From the NCBI GenBank assembly GCA_947396885.1, contig OX377204.1, forward strand, positions 91,460,728-91,524,727: a stretch of 64,000 nucleotides of DNA, in the 5' to 3' direction. Origin of the DNA: Heligmosomoides polygyrus polygyrus (lineage: Eukaryota; Nematoda; Chromadorea; Rhabditida; Heligmosomidae). Every line of letters starts with the position of its first letter. Within the stretch, counting starts at the first letter, position 1. A model generated the notes under the pieces. It was given only the letters and a program-made list of their open reading frames with translations, made no database searches and was not told the DNA's origin. The translations under genes were made by a program, and so were the position numbers. This document shows positions 1 to 9,277 of the stretch, in pieces.

Positions 1-416
1 ATTGTGCCTACGAAGATGACTATCCGTAGGCCAGTTGTATGAGTATGAGAGAGCACTTTTGCCTGATGCTTGAAACAAGTTCTCAGAAACTGACAGTATT
101 ATTATGACAGTGATCCTAAGGCACTTGAAGATCTGACAGTAAATAAACCATGTTAAAGTGACGGTGTTCCAGATCTCCACTGTATTAGAACCACGGCAAG
201 GTGCCTGATGGGAAACGTAGTGAAACATGAAAACCAATAGGTGGTTAGCAAACCCAACAGTGGCACCTCACATCGCGCTCATTCACCGACAGCATCACCA
301 TCATCCTCTCAGTTCCTACAAACAAAAGCACGAAGAAAGGGCACCAATAAATACAGAGCATATGGAGCAGGAACTTTTCTATTTTCTAGTCATACTTACT
401 TCACATCTACCATCAC
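1..416. other. No recognised feature
   Basis: Unique-looking sequence left of the TMBIM6-like pseudogene. I see no coding motif, RNA gene or repeat family here. Confidence 0.4.
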
Positions 417-1441
417 ATGGCGCTGTCGGATATTTACGGCAACTATCAAAAAGAGGTGGAGCAAGCTTGCAGTGATATACAGAAAGCCGCCATTTGGTTC
501 CAGAAGAACCTGCCGAAGATGGTCGGTGAGATCCGACCTCGGTCAGAGATGCCTGGAAGGCCATCAAGGAGAATAGCAAAGTGTCAGCGCTGCAACGTCC
601 TGGTCATTTGTTACGGTACTGGCGACGTCTATTGGACCCGTGCTAGGAGCATACGTCCATGGCTCGGTCACTGGAGTTCTTCTCTCGAAATTCACTGCTT
701 CATTGGTCGCGCGCTTCATCTTTCCCATCGCAGTTCATATAGAGGATCGGTGATCTCTATTTGTTTACTATGATATGTGTTGTATCAGTGTCGCAGCTGC
801 CAGTGGTATAAATAGGGTAGGCTGCGATACTGGTTCCATTCTTCTTCTTTTTCTCACCGTTCTACTGTTCTGGAATAAAGAAGTGGCGGATCGGTTGAAC
901 TCAGCAAGACACAAGACCCGCGTGGCAACGGTTCGGATCCCGCTCAACGGATTCTAGCGTTAGACATAAGCAAATGAACTTTGAAAGCGACAACGGCATT
1001 CGAAGGATGATGCTGATAATGTCGTTCGTGTAGGGTATCCTGGCCGGATACACTATTAATCAGCGATACCCCTTCGATCAGCCGCTCACTTTCGTAACTT
1101 TCGTAACTACAGTCACCGTCTCCTTAGGTTATGCTGCCGTTGTCCAACAAGCGAAAGAAGAGTGTTAAATGATTTTTGCCTCTTCACTTAACGCGGCGCT
1201 GATCATGAATCTGCTCCTCGGATTAAGGGCTGGCGCCCTCAGCATTTCGAACGAGCACCTAGCATTGGGCTACCTTGTAATTTCTGAAGACGTTATGCAG
1301 CTGGCCTTCCACAAAGCTCACTGGACACGAGGCCACGTTTATCAGAACATACTAAACGCTCTATTCGTCTTCTTCAAAGGAATGAGTTTCTATTGCTTCG
1401 GAGCATACATCGAGCAACGACGTTCACTGGTTACTTGTTGA
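417..1441 (+). pseudogene. Bax-inhibitor-1 (TMBIM6)-like membrane protein, degenerate
   Basis: TMBIM6/BI-1 proteins are ER multi-span proteins that modulate calcium leak and cell death. Three segments resemble the family in order. From 584 one frame gives a hydrophobic stretch containing GPVLGAYVHG, like the family's GAYVH helix. Around 835-885 is LLLFLTVLLFW. From about 990 to 1441 one frame gives LTFVTFVTTVTVSLGYAAVV, then a two-helix region, then EDVMQLAFHKAHW and NALFVFFKGM, matching the D-Q-L...H...Y...D-FL end of the family. That last frame is broken by TAG at 1031-1033 and TAA at 1166-1168, and the three segments lie in different frames. An upstream open segment from ATG 417 ends in a good 5' splice-like G|GTGAG at 525/526, so a decayed multi-exon gene is possible. 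The family call rests on pattern similarity only. Confidence 0.45.
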
Positions 1442-1764
1442 CTTATAATAGAGACTCAACTCCTTCGAGGCAGAAAAGCAATCTTCGTCAAGTCGAGAGC
1501 ACACATATAGCAGATCATGTTGAATCAAAAAGGCAGAAAACAGACACGAGCCTAATCATGACTATCAAGCTCTAATGATAAATAGATCTGCAGTACTAAG
1601 CCTTCGAAGGTACAGCCTTAAGAATCATCAGCCATCCCTGAGCAACTCAGATACAACACTTACAACACTGTTGCAGCCTGAATCGTAGCTCTCATTAAAT
1701 GCTCAGAAATAATAAGAAATGCAACCAAGAAAACTTTACTCATATGATGGTCACAAAAAAATCT
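1442..1764. other. No recognised feature
   Basis: Low-information stretch between the pseudogene and the Penelope-like 3' end. Nothing recognised. Confidence 0.35.
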
Positions 1765-1829
1765 GTATTCAATCTATATATGAGATTGTTCAGCTGTTGA
1801 CCAAGATTGTCATCAACTTTATTACGGCT

Positions 1830-1857
1830 GATGTTTCGGCATCGTCGCCTTCCTCAG
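1830..1857 (-). ncRNA. Hammerhead-ribozyme-like motif in PLE 3' end (copy A)
   Basis: Read on the minus strand: CTGAGGA (core box 1, consensus CUGANGA), one A, GGCG, loop ACGA, TGCC closing a 4-bp stem II with one G-T pair, then GAAAC (core box 2) and ATC. PLEs of many animals are known to carry hammerhead motifs. The bulged A before stem II and the very short stem III make self-cleavage uncertain. Confidence 0.45.
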
Positions 1858-2045
1858 AGCCTGGAAAAATCGGAGACACTAATGAAACTGTTCCCCCAAA
1901 CACCATTTCTTACCACAGAGTACTCTTTCTAAGGAAAATAGAGGAAGGAGCCGATATTCGAGATACAACTAACCTTCAAGGTGGATGACGTTGGACCACC
2001 AGACTCCCGTAGCTGGAAGGAATCGTGGGTGAATGAGCTGTGGTC

Positions 2046-2546
2046 CTAGGGACCACACGACTTAAGTACCCCGTGGGTCAGATTGAGCAGATCAAAACCA
2101 CAGAGCTCCACAAAAGGTGCCAGTTCTTGGGTAATCGCGATGCACTCTTTCTTGCGATTGACCTGCGGATTCTTCGTCGCAATCCAAGGTGCCTCTAGTG
2201 TCCTGCTTGCCGAAATGTCACTTTCGATCGAAACGGACACTTGAGTCATCGTGACCCCATGGCGCAGGACCCTGTGTTCTCCCCAAGAAGTGCGGACATT
2301 GGCTTTACCAAGGCTGTCCAGATGCTCCCTGATTCTGACACAAAGTGGCCTGCCCGTTTCCCCTATATGGTGTTCCCCAAACTCATTGCACGACACGAGA
2401 TAGACCACCCCGGAAGTCATGCAATCCCCCTGTTTCCCATTAGGGCAAACTACGCAGAAGGGGTTGGGCACGTCCGATCGTAGATACGGTTCCGGACCAA
2501 CTGTATCTTCAAGGTTGCACAAAATCTGCATTGTTTCACACCACAC
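2046..2546 (-). pseudogene. GIY-YIG endonuclease domain of a Penelope-like element
   Basis: PLE proteins fuse a reverse transcriptase to a C-terminal GIY-YIG nuclease that nicks target DNA. This 166-residue open segment has the diagnostic parts. A Cys pair (CVVC) and a further Cys lie at residues 31-42. SGVVYLVSC follows at about 45-53, then HHIGETGR at about 59-66 with the conserved R...R..EHL helix. The Cys/His arrangement ahead of GVVY matches the zinc-finger linker of canonical PLE endonucleases. The frame is open to its stop at 2046, but the RT is absent upstream and the first ATG is internal to the domain linker, so this is a 5'-truncated remnant and not a functional gene. A second copy of the C-terminal half lies at 21460-21738 on the plus strand. 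Confidence 0.75.
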
Positions 2547-2560
2547 TGAAGATTTTAGCG

Positions 2561-3155
2561 TGGACCCATGTTAACGACACGCACTCCATATATGTATAGT
2601 GAGAGTAGAACATAATAAAGCAGTCGTGACAAGAAACTTTATTCAGGTTAAATTTTAATGCAGCTATTTTCCTAGAAGCTTGGAAAATACATACAAAACA
2701 ATTAAAGGAAAAAGATTACTCGCGCAAAGACCGCAATGCACTCTGGGCACAGAACGATTTCTGCTAGGCGAATCTTTTTCTGAGATTCGAAAACAGAGCA
2801 TTGCCTAAACGCGCAGCCTTCAAATTACGTAGAAGACCGTCTAACTTCTAAATCCTACAATTACTGTAAGGTCAAGTACGCGATGTCCTAGTTGACGTTG
2901 TATAGGCATGCACTTTTCTGCTGTATTTCCCAGAGAAGGACGCACTTGCTACAGATTTTCCAACATCATTGTCGCATTCTTATTCTAAGATCCAGTTGCA
3001 GTGGTGTGGTCTATTTCCTGTTATCACCAGTTCTTGAGGGTGGCACACATATGGAACGGAATTGTCTGGGACCCCAGGCCAATAGAACTGGGAAGGCCTA
3101 CAGTGAGAAGTAGCACCACTTATCGAGTGTCATAAGTATTTCAATCACCTACCCA
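2561..3155. other. No recognised feature
   Basis: AT-rich sequence between two PLE-derived pieces. No coding similarity or clear repeat boundary seen. Confidence 0.35.
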
Positions 3156-3315
3156 CGTTCGACTCTCGATGAAACCTGGCATTTTAATGCTTTATTCTCC
3201 TGGCGTAATTGTTTACCAGAACCAAGACTTAACAACATTGATTGCAGCTGTGATTTCGGCGTTGTCGCCTTCTTCGAAGCTTGGGAAAGTCGAAGGTATT
3301 TGAGAACCTGCCCTC
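3156..3315 (-). repeat. PLE terminal repeat fragment with decayed hammerhead-like motif
   Basis: Carries the block GTTCGACTCTCGATGAA seen beside another PLE terminus at 41406, and at 3252-3277 (minus) the GGCG/ACAA/CGCC hairpin followed by GAAAT. The first core box is altered (TCGAAGA in place of CTGAAGA). No GIY-YIG coding is attached, so this is a solo terminus. Confidence 0.5.
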
Positions 3316-3389
3316 CTAAAGGTCCTTATGGCGGGTGGTCCTAAGGGCTCTATGTCATTCGCCCATCTTGTAGTGAGGTTCTTTAGCGG

Positions 3390-4400
3390 TGGAAACATTC
3401 CTGTGTAACAGCTCTATTGAAAAGAATGTTTCGAGTGATGTCAGCAACTATAGGCCGGTCAGTATCACGTCCTTCCCTTGCCGTATCTTCGAAAAGGTGA
3501 TCAAATCTCGTTTTTTACAGTTCCTGCCACGAAACAAAGTTATCACTGGTACTCAGAATGGGTTCATGCCGTGTAAATCGGTAAAGACTAACTTACTAAA
3601 GTTTCTGAATGAATGATTGGATGGCTTACTTTGATTCTAAGAAGGCATGTGACGCCATATATTTTGATTTTTCTAAGCATTTGATTGGGCCGCTCATAAG
3701 AAGTTACTGTATAAGCAAAAAACAGCTGCAGATTCATCAGAATACTTGTATTTGTATAGAGAGTTCCTGTCCTTCTAAACGAAAGTAGGTTCAGCTTTCT
3801 CCACTGTCAGGAAGGTTAAAAGTGGAGTTCCACAAGGAGGGGCTTTGTACCGCTGATGCTCGCTCTCGGCCTATACTGCGGGTATTGCTGGTGAATTGGA
3901 GGAATTGAGGGGGGGGGGGGGAGGGAGGAGGTAATGATGAGGTAATTCGCGGATGACGTCAAGATTTATTGTGAGGTGTCAACCCACTCCAACAGAGAGC
4001 GGATCGAATGATAAAGTAGTTGGAATCCTAATTTAGCGCCGGAGAGCACCTTGTGGATGAGGCCTGCTGCATCGACAGCTCAACCGGACTATTTTATTGA
4101 TGACCAATGTATCGCTAAGGTAAATTCAACGAAGGGACTGGAACTTGTTCATGAGGAGAAGCTTGACTTTTCGGGACATGTGAAAATGTCCTATAGAAAA
4201 GGGCTGCCTCGTTTACATCAAATTTTCAAAGGATGGTTACTAAGGACGAAAGAGTTCTGACGACGGCATATAAAACATACGTCAGATCCATTGTTGAATT
4301 CAGCTTTACGGTTTTCTTGCCTTATACTCCACTAAAACTCCACTAAAAAGGGCTCAGAAGGAATCTACTAGATAAACATTAATCAGAATTGGTGGCTTTT
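3390..4400 (+). pseudogene. CR1/jockey-type LINE reverse transcriptase, degenerate
   Basis: Fragments of a non-LTR reverse transcriptase appear in order across several frames. SDVSNYRPVSITSF and FEKVIKSRFLQFL lie near 3425-3530 and carry the NYRPIS motif of RT block 1. KSGVPQGG follows near 3810-3845, a remnant of the ADDVK catalytic box near 3950-3970, then LDFSGHVKMSYRK and TAYKTYVRSIVEF at about 4165-4300, the downstream region typical of CR1. Stops and frameshifts are frequent. A G-run at 3909-3919 sits inside the copy. Other copies lie at 8767, 22454, 33196 and 56522. Confidence 0.7.
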
Positions 4401-4415
4401 TGCACTCCAGGTCCA

Positions 4416-4581
4416 GATTCATCAACGACCTACAGAGATTTAACGGAGAAATAATAGCCGAAATTCTTGATAACGCCAACACTCCACCATGTCACCTGCT
4501 GGAAAGCTGCGTCAATTCGCGTTTTTTCAGGAATTTCGGCCATTATTTCTCCGTTAAATCTCTGTAAGTCGTTGAAGAATC
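4416..4581. repeat. Inverted repeat with about 50-bp arms
   Basis: The left arm (4416-4466) and right arm (4531-4581) are reverse complements with only a few mismatches, separated by about 64 bp. Both share TTTAACGGAGAAATAAT and flanking sequence. This is probably a small foldback element or MITE. No TSD could be assigned. Confidence 0.6.
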
Positions 4582-4589
4582 AGGTTCCA

Positions 4590-5235
4590 GAATTCCAAGG
4601 ATCAATGTGTGGAATGTGGAGCTATCTGGATCTGCACACACTAGAATCACGCTGTGTGTTGAGGGATGTTTGCGTAGTCTTCGAGTTGCTGACAGGTCGT
4701 TTAACGTGCAGTGTCTCGAAATCCTATTCAGCATTGCCGCTGAGAACCCGTGGTGGTCTATGGAAGCTGTCGTACGTCAAGCCTAGATCAAACCTTAGGG
4801 GTATATTCTTCACGGTAAGAGCTGCTTCTGCCTGTTGCGCGTTAACGAATGGTGTCCCAACCTCCTCATGCTCGCTTCAAACGTTATGGCCAAACGTAAA
4901 TTGCTTGTCTATTGAAGGTTGCATTTGTGTTTCTTTGTTTTCTTGATGTGTTCTGTTTTTGTGGTTTCTCTCGAACGGGCATCTTAACCAGACGTACTCA
5001 AATAAATAAATAAATCCTCCGTGCAGCTAGGGTGTCGATGTGCCCATTTGTCTGTTCATAAAAGTTAGCATTCCTTGACTCTCTACGCTGTCGTTTTCTT
5101 GGTCTTTTCGCCTTCCGGGCGGTTTCCTGTAGAATGGAACAGCGTTTGGGAGAGTAGTGTCTCAAATGACTTCGACTTTTTCCGACCGCGAAAAAGGCGA
5201 CACCGCTAAAATGTCGGCCGCAATAAACAGGGATA
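4590..5235. other. No recognised gene; decayed PLE terminus
   Basis: No coding match. Around 5165-5235 a GGCGACACCGC stretch followed by TAAAATGTCGGCCGCAATAAA looks like a strongly decayed copy of the PLE 3' terminus. Confidence 0.3.
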
Positions 5236-5337
5236 AAGGATTAAGGAGGGTCTTACTCAATTCCTTTCAAGAGGCGCCACGCATTCCACTTCTAAGGAAT
5301 GTCATGGCGGTGATTTTAATTTGTATTTGGCCATATA

Positions 5338-6054
5338 CAGGGTGCGTCAAAAGGTTTTGGCCTCTTTTGTTTCAGGATCATTATATGGGATGATGCGCTT
5401 TGCTCGACCAAACTTTTATGTGGTATTGTTGTACTGCTCTTACCCTCTCATATACCAATTTTTCGTACCTGAATGTCTTTTTGTTCAAGATGGCTGATGC
5501 AAAAGGTTTGTGCACTGTAATGGAGAAAGTGCACGTCGAAGAAAAAACTAAATATAAAACTACCTAAGGGGCATCCTGAAGAAAGATATTATTTCTTGGG
5601 AATCTGTGGCTTAAAAAAGCGACTGGACTTATCACCAAGATTCTGCGCCCACTCATAAGGCTAAAGTGGTACAGAAGTTTTGCGCTGAACAACATTCCGG
5701 ATTTCATCTCAGCCGAAGAGTGGTCACCGCTCAGCCTGGACCTCAACCCGATGGACTACGCAATCTGTTCCAAGGGTAAGGCTTATGCAATATCCCACAC
5801 GAACACCGCTTCACTTCAAAAAGCCCTGAAGAAAGCCTGGGGGGAGATTGATGAGGACCCCCTGTGGCCGCCGCTGATGCGTTCCCCGAGCGATTGAAGG
5901 GGTGTATTCGTGCTAAAGGAGGCCATTTCGAAACTTAACCGCTTCTTATGTGCCTAGTCAATAGTAATAAATTTTATGAATATCATCTGATTTGCTTTAA
6001 AACAGCCATTTGGGCGCACAATTACATGTGTGCAAGAACCTTGGGCGCACCCTG
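5338..6054 (+). mobile_element. maT-type Tc1/mariner transposon, internally deleted
   Basis: Begins CAGGGTGCG and ends CGCACCCTG, with TA on both sides (5336-5337 and 6055-6056), the expected target duplication for Tc1/mariner elements. At 717 bp it is roughly half the usual length. It lies inside a SINE. Confidence 0.75.
5488..5940 (+). pseudogene. maT (DD37D) transposase fragment
   Basis: Tc1/mariner transposases cut and paste DNA with a DDD/E triad. A start region at 5488 (ATGGCTGATGC) is followed after a deletion by the catalytic half. At 5629 begins YHQDSAPTHKAKVVQKF, then in a shifted frame PDFISAEEWSPLSLDLNPMDY, ending near 5938 with FPERLKGCIRAKGGHFET and a stop. Joining the two frames, 37 residues separate the second and third acidic residues, which is the DD37D spacing of the maT group. 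The N-terminal DNA-binding domain and first catalytic Asp are missing and at least one frameshift is present, so it is non-functional. Confidence 0.7.
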
Positions 6055-6136
6055 TAATGACTTGTGGTGGCCAGAAGAAAAAGAAGAAGCCCTTGCCTCG
6101 TTCTTTCCAAACAAGCGTGGCACCAATTCACCGACT

Positions 6137-6215
6137 CCGAAGGGATGGAAGGATTGGCTGGCCTGGAAAGGAAATCCGAATCCTTCCAGGACAGCCAATC
6201 CTTCCATCCCTTCGG
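6137..6215. repeat. Foldback hairpin inside SINE (35-bp arms)
   Basis: Arms 6137-6172 and 6181-6215 are reverse complements with one mismatch and one indel, around an 8-base loop. The arm is part of the SINE body, so a piece of the SINE was duplicated in inverse orientation at that point. Confidence 0.8.
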
Positions 6216-6287
6216 GGTCGGTGGGAACCTAGTATCTTGTGTAAGCGACAGTCAGCAGCTCGTCCGACTTGTGCTACACGCGCCCGC

Positions 6288-6640
6288 AGTCGCAATTAAT
6301 ATTTGTAAAAAAATCTTGGTATTGCTAAAGAACTAGTCAAAGCGATAAGTTCCTCCACCGCTTTTCCTGAATTTTCAAACTGTAGATAATCCAATGCAGG
6401 ATGGTGCAGAACATTTCCGCGAATCACTTCCATTCGTTCTTTGCCATTTCCATTAGCATGTCAAAATTTAGGTTGATCCTGGTCTATAAGCGCAGCTTTC
6501 TCGGGTAACGGCGGAGACAGAATGCTTAAAACCAAATACATGAGTTGTAAATCTCACTGAGAACACGACCCGTTAGCAAATTGCTGCTCATTCGACTTCC
6601 ACTCCCAGTAATCTCTCATATAGTCCGGGTGCTGGTTCCT
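6288..6640. other. No recognised feature
   Basis: Unassigned sequence after the split SINE. Nothing recognised. Confidence 0.35.
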
Positions 6641-6645
6641 CCGGA

Positions 6646-7282
6646 ATGGAGAAATTGATGGCAATTAGGCATGTGACTCGTTGCATAGAGCGTGAGAATA
6701 CAGTAACCGGACGCGCTGCCTCCTTGGCTACTTCACCATCTCAGCCCAACACTTGCACAGCCTCCAGCAGCCAAGACCTGGACCACTTGAGGCGCGAAAA
6801 CTCGTACAAGTGTCCGACGAGGCCGTGCAGGAAAGCGAAACGCTGCGCGCAGTCGTCGGCCTGTGAAACGACCAGACGTCTGGTGTCCCTTCTCGAGTCC
6901 GACGCGACTTTCCCATTTCCCATCGACAGAGAGCAGAGAGCAGAGGCTGCGGAAAGGTGGCAGGTGCACTTTCAGTGAAAACCGCGTGCTGCTGCTGATG
7001 ATGATGATGATGATGATGACGACGACAGTAACAGCCCAGCCTGGCGTCTTCCGGCAGTGGATCAAGGTCGCGCCGGGCGGTCGTGTCGTCGTCGTCGCCG
7101 CCGCTGTTTCACGTGAAACTCGTCGTCGCCAAACATCCAGTGCCTGGCGAACTCCAGCGCATCGACTTCTATCCAATTCACGTCAATCGGCTAGCATTCA
7201 GCTTGAGCACATCCTCCAGAATCCTTGCGCTCAACGTCTCACGTTCTCAGTTCTCTTTGGCGTTACTAGATTCTTAACATAA
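6646..7282 (+). other. GC-rich open block, possible exon(s) or UTR, unrecognised
   Basis: Several overlapping frames stay open on both strands, as expected for a GC-rich block. One plus-strand frame from ATG 6646 runs 110 residues rich in Arg, Ser and Cys. A (GAT)n run near 6998-7018 and GTCGTC runs follow. No domain is recognisable and no convincing splice signals were found. It could be a 5' exon, a UTR or an unclassified repeat. Confidence 0.2.
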
Positions 7283-7436
7283 GGATGTTCTTCCCGTGCT
7301 CAGAGAAAAGAAGTGTTCATTTAGAAATCATTTTATTTTATTTTATTTCATTTTCTGGATATCCACTTACGGTATGACTTCTGACGTCAGAAGCAACGCA
7401 ATTATTTATTTATTCTTTTTCTGATCCTAGATAAGT

Positions 7437-7745
7437 AACCAATGGGTTTCCTCAGGGCGGTGTGCTTCATCCTGTCCTATTCAGTATCTACACCCATGAA
7501 CTTGCCAGTTCCTAGGTAGCGATGGGGTTGAATTGAATTCTGCGCATTTGCAGATGACATTAAATTCTTCAGCGTCAATAATTCGAAATTCTTGCAGAAC
7601 TTAATAGATGCGTTACGGACGCCAGATTGGAGTTTACCACTCTTTATGGAAATCTAAGCTTCTTCATTTGGGAACCAATAACTCCAATTACGTCGATGGA
7701 TCTTTGATTGATAGCGTTGACGAGACGAGATTTGACGAGATTTAG
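7437..7745 (+). pseudogene. CR1-type LINE RT fragment
   Basis: A short degenerate reverse-transcriptase piece. Near 7440-7510 it reads NGFPQGGVLHPVLFSIYTHEL, matching the GVPQGGVLSPLLF...YT motif of RT block 4, followed by a damaged FADDIK box near 7545-7570. Heavily frameshifted. Confidence 0.6.
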
Positions 7746-8099
7746 GTGCTTAAAAGATACCAGACTTGAGACTAGACTTCTAATAAAAGACTACTGGTTA
7801 TAGTTATAGTTTATTACGCACGTTTAAGACATACGTTAAAAAAGAAAACACCCATAGATAAAAAACGACAATTTAACACACTTCCCTAATGTTCAAGAAA
7901 TTTGATTTCTGCAAAACGTTTAAATAACCGGAAAAAGCTAGCGGTAAGCGGAAGGTCATGCTCAAGTGTAAGATAACAGGACAACGCTCTGCACGTAAAG
8001 TAGTTCAATCTAAGGTCGGTCCTAGGTTTTCCGCATGAACTATTCTCCGAACTACCTCTAGTTTTTGAGGGAATCAATGAAAAGAATTTTGAATTGTCA
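7746..8099. other. No recognised feature
   Basis: AT-rich stretch between LINE fragments. Nothing recognised. Confidence 0.35.
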
Positions 8100-8389
8100 A
8101 TGTCTATGACCCTGCGCAGCACCAGAACTGAGCAGGAGGAAAAGAGCGGCTTGGGGAGCTTTCAAGAGCGTCGAAGAAGTCGCGAAGAAGACGAAGAACG
8201 TCCGACTCCGTGCCCACCTATTCGACTCCACTGTTCTTCCTGCCCTAACATACGCCTCAGAGACCTGGGCTATATGAAAGCAGGATGAACAAGCGATCAG
8301 CGTCGCGCAGCGTGGAATCGAGAGGACGATGCTCGGAGTGACACGACTCACGCAAGTGAGAGAAGGTCCCCGGAGTTCCGAGCTTCGGT
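8100..8389 (+). pseudogene. RTE LINE C-terminal fragment
   Basis: Near-identical at DNA level to the RTE piece at 47170-47440. It encodes, in broken frames, the ELSRRK...AAWGAFKS, LRAHLFDSTVLPALTYASETW and MLGVTRLTQVREG region that follows the RT domain in RTE proteins. It stops mid-ORF and is fused directly to a SINE 3' half on the same strand. Confidence 0.7.
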
Positions 8390-8573
8390 GAATTGGGACC
8401 AGACTTGTCTGGGAAGGATAAAGCGCTGACTTGTTCATCGGCTGGCCACCGCAAGTTATTGTATGGCCAAATACGCATTCAACTCGCCTCCACGACATCC
8501 CGTAGAAGAAGAATGCGTGGCGCATCCCAAAGGGGATTGAATAACGCCGTCCTTTATCCTTTATCCTATTCAT
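8390..8573 (+). mobile_element. SINE 3' half fused to RTE fragment
   Basis: Starts at the consensus position GGTGAATTGG and runs to the tail of TCCTTTATCC repeats near 8573. The tRNA-like head is absent. The RTE piece continues straight into it with a short CGG overlap. Confidence 0.8.
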
Positions 8574-8582
8574 CGCGATCCT

Positions 8583-8695
8583 GTATTTTAAAGCGCTACA
8601 TGATGGCTACCTTGCTGCGCTTTAAAACAAAATTTAGTATCTTGTTTTCTCAAAAAATGAAATTTTTATAGAATTACTACACATTTATATACACA
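8583..8695 (-). repeat. Fragment of the 1-kb foldback element
   Basis: The minus strand matches 50030-50105 (AAGCGCAGCAAGGTAGCC block). It is a partial copy only. Confidence 0.5.
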
Positions 8696-8766
8696 CTTTA
8701 TCCTTATCCTTATCCTAATGGAAACCGAAATCTCTTACACTTGTAACCTTAGATGACAGTGCTCAC

Positions 8767-9230
8767 CTACAGTGTATATTCACATGGAACATCTGACTTC
8801 CCTAACCTCATGCACACGGTGTTCTCCTGTGCTAGTGGCAATTGCCACTGCAGGGACCAATTGCCACTGCAGGGACCAGGGTATAGGAGATCTGATCCGA
8901 ACTGCAGGGCAGTACGATCTTGCTGTGTAACTACCCCCTTATACAACTTCAAATCATCAGCAAATTGTTTGACCATCACCCCACTGCCTTCCAATAATGC
9001 CGGGACATCCGATGTATAAATTATAAAAAGAAGGGGTGACAGCACTCCACCCTGCGGAACTCCACTTCTAACTACTCGGCTGGATGAAAAACTTTCACCA
9101 ATTTTCACTTGGAAGGTTCTTCCTTCTAAAAAGATTTTAAGCCACCTACAAATGACAGGATGTACGCCTAGTTTCTGGAATCTGGGCATCTTGGGAGTAA
9201 GTCTATTCTATCTTAGTGGAACCTTCGTGC
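8767..9230 (-). pseudogene. CR1-type LINE reverse transcriptase fragment
   Basis: A 140-residue open segment from the middle of a non-LTR RT. HPVICRWLKIFLEGRTFQV is followed by VRSGVPQGGVLSPLLFIIYT (RT block 4) and VKQFADDLKLYKGV, which holds the catalytic Asp pair of block 5. It then runs into GNWSLQWQLPLAQENT, close to the CR1 consensus after the active site. A 21-bp direct duplication lies near 8838-8880 (CAATTGCCACTGCAGGGAC twice). Neither end of the element is present. It abuts the mariner element at 9278 within 50 bp. Confidence 0.75.
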
Positions 9231-9277
9231 AATTTTAGTCTGGAAGCCTGCCTTGCCTTGCACTTAGTCCTGATATA

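Larger units (their letters stand above)
1765..2560 (-). mobile_element. Penelope-like element (PLE), 3' part, copy A
   Basis: The minus strand carries the GIY-YIG endonuclease end of a PLE (2046-2546), a short 3' region, a hammerhead-like motif (1830-1857), an AATAAAG stretch and a terminus shared with the copy at 21435-22054. The reverse transcriptase is missing, so this is a 5'-truncated copy. The same 3' terminal block recurs near 3.2, 22.0 and 41.5 kb. Confidence 0.75.
5236..6287 (-). mobile_element. tRNA-derived SINE copy split by a maT transposon
   Basis: The minus-strand SINE runs from its tail at 5236 to 5337, then resumes at 6055 with the exact next part of the consensus (ATGACTTGTGGTGGCC) and ends near 6287 at the tRNA-like head. 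The 717 bp between is a separate DNA transposon. The second part also contains a small internal inverted duplication (6137-6215). Confidence 0.75.
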
